DNA of 64,000 bases from Morococcus cerebrosus. GTDB lineage: Bacteria; Pseudomonadota; Gammaproteobacteria; Burkholderiales; Neisseriaceae. The notes beneath the pieces were generated by a model. It did not search any database. It was not told where the DNA came from and was given only the letters and a program-made list of their open reading frames with translations. Location of the stretch: positions 1,550,001 through 1,614,000 of the forward strand of contig NZ_CP094242.1 in assembly GCF_022749515.1 (NCBI RefSeq), written 5' to 3'. The position numbers and the translations under genes are program-made. This document shows positions 39,276 to 51,109 of this stretch, in pieces; position 1 is the stretch's first letter; each line of letters opens with the position of its first letter.

Positions 39276-40382
39276 TTAGCCGTAACGCCGTTGGAAATCG
39301 CTCATAAAGTCCGCCAACGCCTGTACGCCTTCGAGCGGCATGGCGTTGTAGATGCTGGCGCGCATACCGCCGACGGTTTTGTAGCCTTTGAGCAGGCACA
39401 GGCCTTGCAGTTCGGCTTCGAGGACGAAGCGGCGGTCGAGTTCGGCTGAGGCGGTTTGGAAAACGACGTTCATTTTCGAGCGGGCATCGGGGCGGATTCG
39501 GTTGATGTAGAAGCCGCCGCTGCCGTCGATGGCGTCGTAAAGCGTTTGGGCTTTGATGTTGTTGATGGCTTCGATTTTCTTCACGCCGCCTTGTGTCAGC
39601 AGCCAGCGGAACACTAACCCTGACATATAAATGGCGTAGGTGGACGGGGTGTTGTACATGCCGTCGCGGTTGAGGTGGGAACGGTAGTTGAAGACGTCGG
39701 GAATGCTGTCGGGGCAGCGGTCGAGCAGGTCTTCGCGGATGATGACGACGGTTGCGCCGGCGGGGCCGATGTTTTTTTGTGCGCCCGCGTAAATCAGCCC
39801 GTAGTCGGAAACGTCAAACTCGCGCGAGAGGATTTCGCTGGACATGTCGCAAACAAGCGGCGGCAGGTCGTCTGAAAGTTTGGGAACGGTTTGGTATTGC
39901 AGGCCGTTGACGGTTTCATTGATGACGAAGTGGACGAAGGCGGAGTTTTTGTCTATGTCCCAAGTTTCGACGGGTGGCAGGGCGATATAGTCGAATTGTT
40001 CGCCGCCGTGCGCAGCCAGTCGGATTTCGGCATCGGTCAGACGGCTCATTTGTTCGTAGGCGATGCGGCTCCAGTTGCCCGTTACCACTGCGTCGGCGGA
40101 CGGGAAGCCATGCGCCAGGTTCATCGCAACCATGTTGAATTGCGTGGTCGCGCCGCCTTGCAGGAACAGGATTTTGTAGTTGGAAGGAATGTTCAGTAGC
40201 GTGCGCAGGTCTTGTTCGGCGTGATGGAGGATGCTGAGGAACATTTCCGAGCGGTGGCTCATCGCCATGACGGGGAAGCCTGTGCTGTTGTAGTCGAGCA
40301 TTTCTTGCTGCGCGGTACGCAATACGGCTTCGGGCAGGACGGCGGGGCCTGCGGAAAAGTTGTAGATGGGGCGGGCGGACAT
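39276..40382 (-). CDS. serC: Phosphoserine aminotransferase
   Basis: PLP enzyme of serine synthesis, also used in pyridoxine synthesis. 368 residues. It starts IYNFSAGPAVLPEAVL, has GGATTQFNMVAMNL, and the PLP lysine lies in AGAQKNIGPAG. The C-terminal GGMRASIYNAMP is typical. ATG at 40382. Single gene with its own terminator; a DUS lies in the coding sequence (KLSDDLPPL). Confidence 0.96.
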   Translation of the reverse strand: MSARPIYNFSAGPAVLPEAVLRTAQQEMLDYNSTGFPVMAMSHRSEMFLSILHHAEQDLRTLLNIPSNYKILFLQGGATTQFNMVAMNLAHGFPSADAVVTGNWSRIAYEQMSRLTDAEIRLAAHGGEQFDYIALPPVETWDIDKNSAFVHFVINETVNGLQYQTVPKLSDDLPPLVCDMSSEILSREFDVSDYGLIYAGAQKNIGPAGATVVIIREDLLDRCPDSIPDVFNYRSHLNRDGMYNTPSTYAIYMSGLVFRWLLTQGGVKKIEAINNIKAQTLYDAIDGSGGFYINRIRPDARSKMNVVFQTASAELDRRFVLEAELQGLCLLKGYKTVGGMRASIYNAMPLEGVQALADFMSDFQRRYG

Positions 40383-40659
40383 GGCAATGCCTTTTTGTTT
40401 CGATGATAACAGCTTTGAATTTTAGAATGACGGCGTGCTTCGTGCAAGCCGTATGGTAGGGAAATGGGGTCGTCTGAAAAAGAAAGATTGAAAATAAAAT
40501 GATGATTATCAATGGGTAAGGTTTAATGGCAATTTTTCAGACGACCGTTTTTGTCAACAATTTTAAGCTTGGTTTTATGCTGTCAAGCATATTCATTCTA
40601 TGAGGTCGTCTGAAAAAAGCCGCGATAAATCAACGCTTTTCTTTTGAGTGGAAAGCGGT

Positions 40660-40714
40660 TATAATAAGCCAATTTTTCAATTTTGACGAAAAATGGCCAC
40701 GGGGCCATTTTTTT
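40660..40714 (+). promoter_or_regulatory. rimP-nusA leader: -10 box and terminator-like hairpin
   Basis: TATAAT at 40660-40665 is followed 25 bases later by the hairpin AAATGGCC-ACGG-GGCCATTT and TTTT (40691-40714), before the rimP ribosome site (CGGGAGATTC). It looks like an attenuator in the leader of the operon that encodes NusA. The -35 is weak. The remaining 40383-40659 holds several single DUS and no gene. Confidence 0.5.
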
Positions 40715-40736
40715 GTTTATGTACTCCGGGAGATTC

Positions 40737-41168
40737 ATGGATATTCAAACAATTCTCGAAAAAACCCTGCCGGGTTTGGGCTATGAACTGGTCGATTTCG
40801 AGCTGACTGCGCAAGGCACGCTGCGCGTGTTCATCGATAAGGAAGGCGGGATTACCGTCGAAGACTGCGCGACCGTCAGCAATCATTTGAGCCGCGTGTT
40901 CATGGTGGAAGACATCGATTATAAAAATCTGGAAATTTCCAGCCCCGGCCTTGACCGGCCTCTGAAAAAAGCCGCCGATTTCGTGCGCTTTGCAGGACAA
41001 CAGGCAAAAATCAAAACCCGCCTGCCGGTTGACGGACAAAAGAATTTTATCGGCCGCATCGAGGGTTGTGAAAACGATACCGTAACGCTCTCTTTTGACG
41101 GCAAAACCGCGCAAATCGGCTTGGATAATATCGATAAAGCCCGCCTGCGCCCCGAATTTAAATTTTAA
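40737..41168 (+). CDS. rimP: Ribosome maturation factor RimP
   Basis: 143 residues. Assists 30S subunit assembly. It starts [23 protein letters not shown], with the family core [21 protein letters not shown] and [13 protein letters not shown], and the C-terminal Sm-like barrel ends ARLRPEFKF. The ATG at 40737 has GGGAG seven bases upstream; the longer frame runs through the leader hairpin. First gene of rimP-nusA-infB. Confidence 0.95.
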   Translation: MDIQTILEKTLPGLGYELVDFELTAQGTLRVFIDKEGGITVEDCATVSNHLSRVFMVEDIDYKNLEISSPGLDRPLKKAADFVRFAGQQAKIKTRLPVDGQKNFIGRIEGCENDTVTLSFDGKTAQIGLDNIDKARLRPEFKF

Positions 41169-41193
41169 AACTTGATATTGGAGATTCTAAAAA

Positions 41194-42696
41194 ATGAGTC
41201 GCGAAATGTTGCAACTTGCTGAAGCGTTGGCAAGCGAGAAAAACGTTGAAGCGGAAGTGGTGTTCCAAGCATTGGAATTTGCCCTTTCTACCGCAGCCAA
41301 GAAAAAAGCCGACCGCGAGCACATGGATGTGCGCGTCGAAATCGACCGCGATACCGGCGAATACCATACTTACCGCCGCTGGCTGATTGTTGCCGACGAG
41401 GATTACACCTATCCCGACCTGGAAAAAACCATCGAAGAAATCCAAGAAGAAATTCCGGGTACCGACATTCAAATCGGCGACTACTACGAAGAAACGCTGC
41501 CGAACGAAGGCTTTGGCCGCCAAGCCGCGCAAACTGCCAAACAAATCATCCTGCAACGCATCCGCGATGCCGAGCGCGAGCAAAATCTGAACGAGTTCTT
41601 GGCTGTTAAAGAAGACATCGTTTCCGGTACGGTAAAACGCGTAGAGCGCCACGGCATCATCGTCGAAGTCGTTCCGGGCAAGCTGGACGCGCTGATTCCG
41701 CGCGAACAAATGATTCCGCGCGAAAACTTCCGCGGCGGCGACCGTATCCGCGCGCTGTTTTTGCGTGTGGACGAAATAGGCAACACCGGCCGCAAACAAG
41801 TTATCCTCAGTCGTACTTCGGGCGATTTCCTTGCGAAGCTGTACGAAATGGAAGTACCTGAAATTGCAGACGGCTTGTTGGAAATCCGCGAAGTGGCACG
41901 CGACCCGGGCCAACGTGCGAAAGTGGCGGTTAAAGCCAACGACCAACGTATCGATCCGCAAGGTACCTGTATCGGCGTGCGCGGCTCCCGTGTGAACGCC
42001 GTCAGCAACGAATTGGCAGGCGAGCGCATTGATGTGGTGCTGTGGTCGTCTGAAACTGCCGAGTTCGTGATGAACGCGCTGTCTCCTGCCGAAGTCAGCC
42101 GCATCGTGATTGACGATGACAAACACGCGGTTGATGTGATCGTCGCCGAAGACCAGCTTGCGCTCGCCATTGGCCGCGGCGGTCAAAACGTGCGCTTGGC
42201 ATCTGATTTGACAGGTTGGCAGTTGAACATCATGACTGTCGAAGAAGCAGACGAACGCACTGCTGCCGAAGACGCAGCCATCCGCGACCTCTTTACCGCG
42301 CATCTGAACATCGACGACGAAACCGCCGATATTTTGGTGGAAGAAGGTTTTGCCACGCTGGAAGAAGTTGCTTACGTTCCGGCTGCCGAACTGCTCGCCA
42401 TCGAAGGTTTTGACGAAGAAATCGTCGAAACCCTGCGCAACCGCGCCCGCGATGCGATTCTGACCATAGCGATTGCGTCCGAAGAGAAGCTGGAAGAAGT
42501 TTCAGACGACATGCGCAATCTGGACGGCGTAGATTCCGATATGCTCCGCAAACTGGCGGAAGCCGGCGTAACCACCCGCGACGATTTGGCGGAACTGGCC
42601 GTTGACGAACTGATTGAAATAACCGGTGTAGATGAAGAAGCGGCGAAAAAAGTGATTCTTGCCGCCCGCGAACACTGGTTTACCGAAGAGAACTAA
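41194..42696 (+). CDS. nusA: Transcription factor NusA
   Basis: Elongation, termination and antitermination factor that binds RNA polymerase. 500 residues: the N-terminal polymerase-binding domain (1-130), S1 (about 135-200), two KH domains ([24 protein letters not shown] and [18 protein letters not shown]), and two C-terminal acidic helix-hairpin-helix repeats (about 365-500). It sits 25 bases after rimP, with the ribosome site GGAGATTC. A DUS lies in the last repeat (VSDDM). Confidence 0.97.
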   Translation: MSREMLQLAEALASEKNVEAEVVFQALEFALSTAAKKKADREHMDVRVEIDRDTGEYHTYRRWLIVADEDYTYPDLEKTIEEIQEEIPGTDIQIGDYYEETLPNEGFGRQAAQTAKQIILQRIRDAEREQNLNEFLAVKEDIVSGTVKRVERHGIIVEVVPGKLDALIPREQMIPRENFRGGDRIRALFLRVDEIGNTGRKQVILSRTSGDFLAKLYEMEVPEIADGLLEIREVARDPGQRAKVAVKANDQRIDPQGTCIGVRGSRVNAVSNELAGERIDVVLWSSETAEFVMNALSPAEVSRIVIDDDKHAVDVIVAEDQLALAIGRGGQNVRLASDLTGWQLNIMTVEEADERTAAEDAAIRDLFTAHLNIDDETADILVEEGFATLEEVAYVPAAELLAIEGFDEEIVETLRNRARDAILTIAIASEEKLEEVSDDMRNLDGVDSDMLRKLAEAGVTTRDDLAELAVDELIEITGVDEEAAKKVILAAREHWFTEEN

Positions 42697-42707
42697 TGGG
42701 GGTACAG

Positions 42708-45614
<2,907 letters not shown>

Positions 45615-45637
45615 TTTCCCGTTGTAAATAAAAGGTC

Positions 45638-46577
45638 GGCGGATTCGCATTTGAAGTGCAACTTTCCATAACAGAAAAAGGCCGGTATGCGGTAGCATAC
45701 TGGCCTTTCCTGCAAGAAAGATTGCCATGGGCTACACACAACTGACCCAAGACGAACGGCAAAGCCGGCTGACCAAACAGCACCGGCGAAAACCCTATAA
45801 GCTCGATTCGCAGCTGGTTCAACACATCGACACCCTTATCCGCCGCAAACTCAGTCCCGAACAAGTATGTGCCTACCTGCATAAACACCACGGGATCACA
45901 CTCCATCACAGCACCGTTTACCGCTACCTCCGCCAAGACAAAAGCAACGGCGGCACTTTGTGGCAACATCTCAGAATATGCAGCAAACCCTACCGCAAAC
46001 GCTACGGCAGCACATGGACCAGAGGCAAAGTGCCCGACCGCGTCGGCATAGAGAACCGACCTGCTATCGTCGACCGGAAAACCCGCATCGGCGATTGGGA
46101 GGCCGACACCATCGTCGGCAAAAATCAGAAAAGCGCGTTATTGACCTTGGTCGAACGCGTTACCCGCTACACCATCATCTGCAAATTAAAGAACTTAAAA
46201 GCCGAAGACACTGCCCGGGCGGCCATTAGGGTATTAAAGGCATATAAAGCCAGAGTCCACACCATCACCATGGATAACGGCAAAGAATTCTACCAACACA
46301 CCAAAATAGCCAAAGCATTGAAGGCGGAAACCTATTTTTGCCGCCCTTACCATTCGTGGGAAAAAGGGCTGAATGAGAACACCAACGGACTCATCCGGCA
46401 ATATTTCCCCAAACAAACCGATTTCCGAAACATCAGCGATCGGGAGATACGCAGGGTTCAAGATGAGTTGAACCACCGGCCGAGAAAAACACTTGGCTAC
46501 GAAACGCCAAGTGTTTTATTCTTAAATCTGTTCCAACCACTGGTACCCTAGTGTTGCACTTGAAATCCGAATCCAAG
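45638..46577 (+). mobile_element. IS1655 (IS30 family), copy E, internally deleted
   Basis: 940 bp instead of 1080: both ends are intact but 141 bp near the start of the transposase gene are missing, plus one extra base in the leader. GTC is duplicated at 45635-45637 and 46578-46580. It is inserted in the first DUS of the inverted pair that ends the infB operon; the right junction restores AGGTCGTCTGAA. Confidence 0.95.
45727..46551 (+). CDS. IS1655 transposase with in-frame N-terminal deletion
   Basis: 274 residues. MGYTQLTQDER is joined straight to QSRLTKQHRR, so residues 12-58 of the 321-residue protein are missing. These include the first helix-turn-helix (CTIAEIAKQLNRHKSTISREI). The frame remains open and all three DDE motifs are intact. 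The deletion ends share the four bases AACG, which suggests slippage or end-joining at microhomology. Without the DNA-binding part it is unlikely to recognise the IS ends, but it could inhibit or be helped by the full-length copies. Confidence 0.93.
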   Translation: MGYTQLTQDERQSRLTKQHRRKPYKLDSQLVQHIDTLIRRKLSPEQVCAYLHKHHGITLHHSTVYRYLRQDKSNGGTLWQHLRICSKPYRKRYGSTWTRGKVPDRVGIENRPAIVDRKTRIGDWEADTIVGKNQKSALLTLVERVTRYTIICKLKNLKAEDTARAAIRVLKAYKARVHTITMDNGKEFYQHTKIAKALKAETYFCRPYHSWEKGLNENTNGLIRQYFPKQTDFRNISDREIRRVQDELNHRPRKTLGYETPSVLFLNLFQPLVP

Positions 46578-46621
46578 GTCGTCTGAAAACCTTATCCATC
46601 AGGTTTTCAGACGACCTTTTT
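46578..46621 (+). terminator. Original infB terminator (inverted DUS), now downstream of IS1655
   Basis: GGTCGTCTGAAAACC and GGTTTTCAGACGACCTTTTT form a long stem with a T run. Before insertion it would have lain about 20 bases past infB. Confidence 0.8.
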
Positions 46622-47183
46622 GTACGTTAAATATAAAAAATAGGCGCGTATTCAGTGAAACAATACCTCAAAACCCTACCCCATCCCCGAACGGCTTGAT
46701 ACTCAACAGCTCATTTATCAAATATTCTTAACGAGTTATTATTTATTCGATATTTTATTTTTTAAAAATTATAGCCTTAGAACATAGAAAATGAAAAATT
46801 CACAGAAAAACAAATGTATTTTTTGACTTCATAGCGAAAAGAAAAACGGTAATACGGCATGATATATACAAAACAGGCTTGATTTAAGTACCTTAAAGTA
46901 CAGATTTTCGCAAATTTAAATGCTGCAAAACCATAACAAAAATTCAATTAACTCATCACATTATTTATAAAAAATGAAGATAAAATATTTATTTTTCGTA
47001 AAATCAGAACTTTAAATAAAATATTCAGTCAAACCGCCCATGCCATATTTATATCCGTTCGTACCTAAATCCAACAATTCTCCCAATGCCATGCTAAATT
47101 GTTTATTTAGTCAGGAACACCAACAAACCAAATAGTTCCCATCATCACCGTTTAATCCTTCATTTCTACGGAAAACAATATCT
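46622..47183 (+). other. AT-rich gene-free stretch upstream of the RTX gene
   Basis: About 560 bp, far richer in A/T than the rest of the window, with A and T runs and no open frame. It probably holds the promoter of the RTX gene, but I could not choose one. No DUS and no Correia or NIME repeat is present. Confidence 0.6.
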
Positions 47184-49841
47184 ATGAATATTAAAACAAC
47201 TCCTTCAACACAGCACATTCACGGTGTATCTACCTCGGCATATACGGTAAATACCAATAACGGGACCTACATCCGCAGCAATATCAGCCGCACGCTTGCT
47301 GCCGGAGAAAAAAATCTAATTCTAGAAGGTGATGCCAATATCTTCGGAGCAGGGAATAACGGGGATAACATACTTATTGGCAACAGCGGACGTAACCGTC
47401 TTAATAGCGGACGCGGCAATGATTCCGTTTACGGTGGCGGTGGCGATGACATCATCAACGGTGGAGAAGGCTTTGACTTACTGTTCGGTGAAGATGGCGA
47501 CGACACTCTAAACGGGGAATCCGGTGATGATGTACTGAACGGTGGCATGGGTAACGATACCTACATTTTCAATGCAGCAGGCGGCAGGGATACCATCGTC
47601 GATACCGAGGGAAGCAACCGCGTCCGCTTTACCGGAGGCTTGCGTGCCGAAGATTTGACCATAATGGCTGTTACTAACAATGAAGGCGGGCAGGATTGGA
47701 AAATCTCCATTAATAACACAGATTCCGTACTGACCATCAGCAACCAATATACTGCCGGAAGCAGTGTTCCTTCCATCCATCAATTTATTTTTGACAGTGG
47801 TGTTTTGGACGTAGCCGAATTTATCCGTGCAACAAAAGCCAATATTGAAACAGCGAAACCACAAAACCTGACCATTAATGGAACCGATTCAGACGACGTT
47901 TTAAATGGTAGTGATGGCAATGACACTATTGACGGCAAAGCTGGTGCCGACACGATGAGCGGAGGATGGGGGGACGATACTTATTATGTTGATAATGTCA
48001 AGGATGTCATTATCGAAAAGAAAGATGCAGGTACCGATACCGTAATCAGCAGTGTTTCCTACACAGCAGCAACCAATGTTGAAAACGTTACCTTGACCGG
48101 CAATGCCAATATCTTCGGCGCAGGCAACAACAGCGACAATATCTTGACCGGCAATGCCGGACACAACCGTCTCAACAGCGGGCGCGGCAACGATACCGTT
48201 TACGGCATGGGTGGAAATGACAACCTGAATGGCGGCGACGGAGATGATTATCTGGATGGCGGCGAGGGTAACGACAACATCAATGGCGACGCAGGCAACG
48301 ACACTTTAATCGGTGGCAAAGGAAAAGATACCCTGAAAGGCGGCGCAGGTAACGATACCTATATTTTCGGCGACGATGATACGATTATCGACGATCAAGG
48401 AAACAATACCTTGCGTTTTTCAGACGACCTGCGTATCAAAGACCTCAAAATCAGCGTCAATGACAACGCACAAGGCGGGAAAGACTGGTTGATTACATCA
48501 GCAAACAGTTCTGTATTGATTCGAGACCAAATTAGCGCAGACGGCAAAGTTTCCGTCGGACGTTTTGAATTGCTCGGAGAAACCTATACCCACGAATCCC
48601 TACTCAAAGCTGTTGCCAATTCAAACAAACAAGGTTCGATCATTACCGGAACAGCAAGAGACGATGTCCTTACCGGTACCGAGCAAAACGATACCATCGA
48701 CAGCGGAATCGACGGACGTGACCGTCTGTACGGACTAGGCGGAGATGACATCTTGCGCGATAGCGGAACAAGCTATTTCGGTAACGAACGCGATGACGAA
48801 CTCTACGGCGGCGACGGCAATGATAAATTATATGCCGACGTTGGTGACGATTATCTGGACGGCGGTGCCGGCAATGACCATCTTGAAGGCGGACAACACC
48901 GAGATACTTACGTCTTTGGTAAAGGATACGGACACGACACCATCTTTGACTACAATTTCAATCTTGATCCCGAATTCAACCCGAACGGAATGCAAAATGC
49001 CAATACCGTTAGATTTACCGGTGGCCTGACTTTGGATGATTTAGAAATTTCGATGACCCAAAGCTATGACAAATCTGGTATCGATCATATCCCTTCCGAT
49101 TCCGAATTCATTATTATTCCCCGTCTGAACGGCGATACTTGGAACATTTCAATCAAAGGAACAAACGATGTCCTAACTATCAAAAACCAGTCCGGTATTT
49201 ACGGCGCAATCAGCGAATTCCAGTTTGATTCCAAAACCTATACCGTTGGCGAAGTCATTGAGCATTTTGGTCTGAATGCGCCTCACTTTGACAAAGCCGG
49301 TAACCTTGTCCACGACCTTACCGATAAGATTGACTGGTACGGTGTTGATCAGAGGGGATACAACCGCGTTGTTTACGGATCGGCTGATAACGATACTGCG
49401 GACTTTTCAGACGTTATCGGTAAAGTTACCTTCTACGGTGGCAAAGGAGAAGATATTATCACCTTGGGAAGATACAATGTAATTGACGGTGGTACGCGTA
49501 ATGATGCCATTTTCGACTCCGGACACTCGGTTAAAAATACCATTATGTTTGGAAAGGAAAGCGGACACGATACCTTGCACAATATCCGTGCAGAAGCAGA
49601 TACCACAGTTCTCTTCTCAGGGAATTTAACGATTAAAGATGTCGAATTGACAACAGGCAAAGACTGGGTTGTGAAGCTGAAAGGTTCAAATGACGAATTG
49701 ACCATCAAGGATATGGTTCATTCCCCATCCGGTCATGATACGGTTGACACCTTTAAATTTGAAGGTGGCGAAAGCTATACCGCTACCCAATTCCTGAATG
49801 CCTTAGGTATGGATAGTACCGTCAACCACGGCTTGATTTAA
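47184..49841 (+). CDS. RTX-type calcium-binding repeat protein
   Basis: 885 residues made almost wholly of glycine/aspartate nonapeptides (GGxGxDxxx) in blocks near 66-125, 235-270, 310-385 and 490-575, separated by beta-rich spacer domains of the HCBP-related kind (DWKISINNTDSVLTISNQ, DWVVKLKGSNDELTIKD). There is no signal peptide, no toxin or enzyme domain, and no FrpA/FrpC-like N-terminus. Such proteins are usually exported by type I secretion via a C-terminal signal, but no transporter is adjacent. A segment including ANIFGAGNN-DNIL and RLNSGRGND occurs twice (about 51 and 308). AT-rich, with an AT-rich upstream region. Confidence 0.88.
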   Translation: MNIKTTPSTQHIHGVSTSAYTVNTNNGTYIRSNISRTLAAGEKNLILEGDANIFGAGNNGDNILIGNSGRNRLNSGRGNDSVYGGGGDDIINGGEGFDLLFGEDGDDTLNGESGDDVLNGGMGNDTYIFNAAGGRDTIVDTEGSNRVRFTGGLRAEDLTIMAVTNNEGGQDWKISINNTDSVLTISNQYTAGSSVPSIHQFIFDSGVLDVAEFIRATKANIETAKPQNLTINGTDSDDVLNGSDGNDTIDGKAGADTMSGGWGDDTYYVDNVKDVIIEKKDAGTDTVISSVSYTAATNVENVTLTGNANIFGAGNNSDNILTGNAGHNRLNSGRGNDTVYGMGGNDNLNGGDGDDYLDGGEGNDNINGDAGNDTLIGGKGKDTLKGGAGNDTYIFGDDDTIIDDQGNNTLRFSDDLRIKDLKISVNDNAQGGKDWLITSANSSVLIRDQISADGKVSVGRFELLGETYTHESLLKAVANSNKQGSIITGTARDDVLTGTEQNDTIDSGIDGRDRLYGLGGDDILRDSGTSYFGNERDDELYGGDGNDKLYADVGDDYLDGGAGNDHLEGGQHRDTYVFGKGYGHDTIFDYNFNLDPEFNPNGMQNANTVRFTGGLTLDDLEISMTQSYDKSGIDHIPSDSEFIIIPRLNGDTWNISIKGTNDVLTIKNQSGIYGAISEFQFDSKTYTVGEVIEHFGLNAPHFDKAGNLVHDLTDKIDWYGVDQRGYNRVVYGSADNDTADFSDVIGKVTFYGGKGEDIITLGRYNVIDGGTRNDAIFDSGHSVKNTIMFGKESGHDTLHNIRAEADTTVLFSGNLTIKDVELTTGKDWVVKLKGSNDELTIKDMVHSPSGHDTVDTFKFEGGESYTATQFLNALGMDSTVNHGLI

Positions 49842-49852
49842 CCGTCTGAAAG

Positions 49853-49904
49853 GTCGTCTGAAACTTCTCCCATTATCGGTGGGAAAGGTTTTCAGACGAT
49901 CTTT
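49853..49904 (+). terminator. RTX gene terminator (DUS-based)
   Basis: AAAGGTCGTCTGAAAC and GGTTTTCAGACGATCTTTT with an inner stem (CTTCTCCCA / TGGGAAAG), 12 bases past the stop; the right arm has one mismatch to the DUS. Confidence 0.75.
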
Positions 49905-50009
49905 TGTTTTGTCTTGATGATAATTCCCAACACCAAATGCCGCTATTTTCCAATACTGATTCAATATGTTGTATGTAATGCAACAATTTAAGAATTTCCA
50001 TAAAAGCCC

Positions 50010-50038
50010 TTGACAAGACTTCTTTATTGTGTCAGAAT
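50010..50038 (+). promoter_or_regulatory. Promoter of candidate sRNA near proQ
   Basis: TTGACA (50010-50015), exact consensus, a 17-base spacer, then CAGAAT (50033-50038). No plus-strand gene follows for over 10 kb. Confidence 0.65.
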
Positions 50039-50045
50039 AACGCCC

Positions 50046-50133
50046 GTTGAGTTGCTTGATGCAGCTTGATTTTTCTCCTCTATTTCTCCTTTGTAGACTT
50101 GGCGCATATCTCAAACGATATGCGCATTTTTTT
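50046..50133 (+). ncRNA. Candidate small RNA next to proQ
   Basis: About 88 nt from the predicted start to the end of a terminator. Its parts in order: a short hairpin (AGTTGC-TTGAT-GCAGCT), a pyrimidine-rich open stretch with two CTCCT-type boxes (TTTCTCCTCTATTTCTCCTTT), complementary to ribosome-binding sites, and an intrinsic terminator (GCGCATATC-TCAAAC-GATATGCGC then seven T). This design is like neisserial trans-acting sRNAs that block translation starts (the sibling NmsR/RcoF type). Whether it is one of those or a new RNA I cannot tell. ProQ, an RNA chaperone, is encoded beside it. Confidence 0.6.
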
Positions 50134-50350
50134 ATCTTGATTTTCCAAGTTTAAAATAAAATCAAATAAAACAAGATATTCCCATCTACTTCAATTCTCA
50201 CGCACACAAAAATCCATCTTTAGAAAACGTGTAATCCCCAATAAAAAATCAACAAACACCCACCGTTTACCCTCCCCTGTCAAAGCAAAAATAATGGTTG
50301 CAAAGCGTGTTTCCTCTTTTCCCTCCTCCGTTGATTTGAAATACCGATAA

Positions 50351-50394
50351 AAAAGGTCGTCTGAAACAGAAAATCCGTTTTCAGACGACCTTTT
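50351..50394. terminator. proQ terminator (inverted DUS)
   Basis: AAAAGGTCGTCTGAAAC and TTTTCAGACGACCTTTT with T runs on both strands, 15 bases past the proQ stop. Confidence 0.8.
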
Positions 50395-50408
50395 AAAATC
50401 ATTCGGTA

Positions 50409-50873
50409 TTATTCGGCGTTGTTTTGTGCCACTTCTTCAGTTTCGGCAGCTGCGCCGACTTGCTCGGCTTCTACTGCATCAGTTTTCGCTGCCTGTTTGG
50501 CCGCTTGGCGCTCGGCTTGTTCTGCCAAAGCCTGCTGGACAAACGGATGCTGTTGGGCGATGGCTTGTTCTTCCGCGCTGACTTCGCCTTTGAAGCGGTT
50601 GTTCAAATCAAAACGTTTTCCACCGCGCGCCAAGGCTTTGAGGTAGCGGGGGCGGCGGCAATGGTTGGCGAGAACGCGGGCGATCAGTGCAGGATCGTAT
50701 TGGGGCAGCGCGGCAACAAGGTCTTGGTCGATGCCGACGGCCAGCGGTTTGAATCGTTTGAAGACGTCGTATTTGCCGTAGATGTGGTCGGCAATCATGT
50801 CGGTCTGTTTTTTCTTGCTCATGGTTTGGACGGCGGATTTCAAAGCTGCGCCCAAAGCGGTTTCTTGTGTCAT
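50409..50873 (-). CDS. proQ: ProQ/FinO-family RNA chaperone
   Basis: 154 residues. The FinO/ProQ core (VFKRFKPLAVGIDQDLVAALPQYDPALIARVLANHCRRPRYLKALARGGKRFDLNNRF) is followed by an Ala/Glu/Gln-rich tail; this is the minimal form known from Neisseria. ProQ binds structured small RNAs and mRNA 3' ends in the cytoplasm. It is single-gene, ends in a DUS terminator, and faces a candidate sRNA gene 280 bases away. Confidence 0.93.
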   Translation of the reverse strand: MTQETALGAALKSAVQTMSKKKQTDMIADHIYGKYDVFKRFKPLAVGIDQDLVAALPQYDPALIARVLANHCRRPRYLKALARGGKRFDLNNRFKGEVSAEEQAIAQQHPFVQQALAEQAERQAAKQAAKTDAVEAEQVGAAAETEEVAQNNAE

Positions 50874-51036
50874 GTCGTTTGTATTCCTCTAAAATAAAGC
50901 CGTGCGTTTCGCTATGGCACGGTAATGGCGGTATTTTAGTATAAAGCCTGTGTTTTGGCTAAGTTTTTTTGCGAATGTTCGATTGTAAATGTTTATTTGC
51001 GGACGGGCCGGCACACTTATCTTAATAGGCGTTGAG

Positions 51037-51092
51037 AAAGGTCGTCTGAAAATGTTCGGCACAATCCGTCATGTTTGTTTTCAGACGACCTC
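51037..51092. terminator. aroC terminator (inverted DUS)
   Basis: AAAGGTCGTCTGAAAATG and TTGTTTTCAGACGACCTCTTT face each other with an about 25-base loop, 18 bases past the aroC stop. Confidence 0.65.
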
Positions 51093-51109
51093 TTTCGATT
51101 TTATCCGCA

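Noticed and set aside
50046..50133. Calling the proQ-adjacent RNA a known sibling sRNA (NmsR/RcoF)
   Set aside because: The layout is alike, but those RNAs are encoded in tandem at another place as I remember, and only one copy is seen here.
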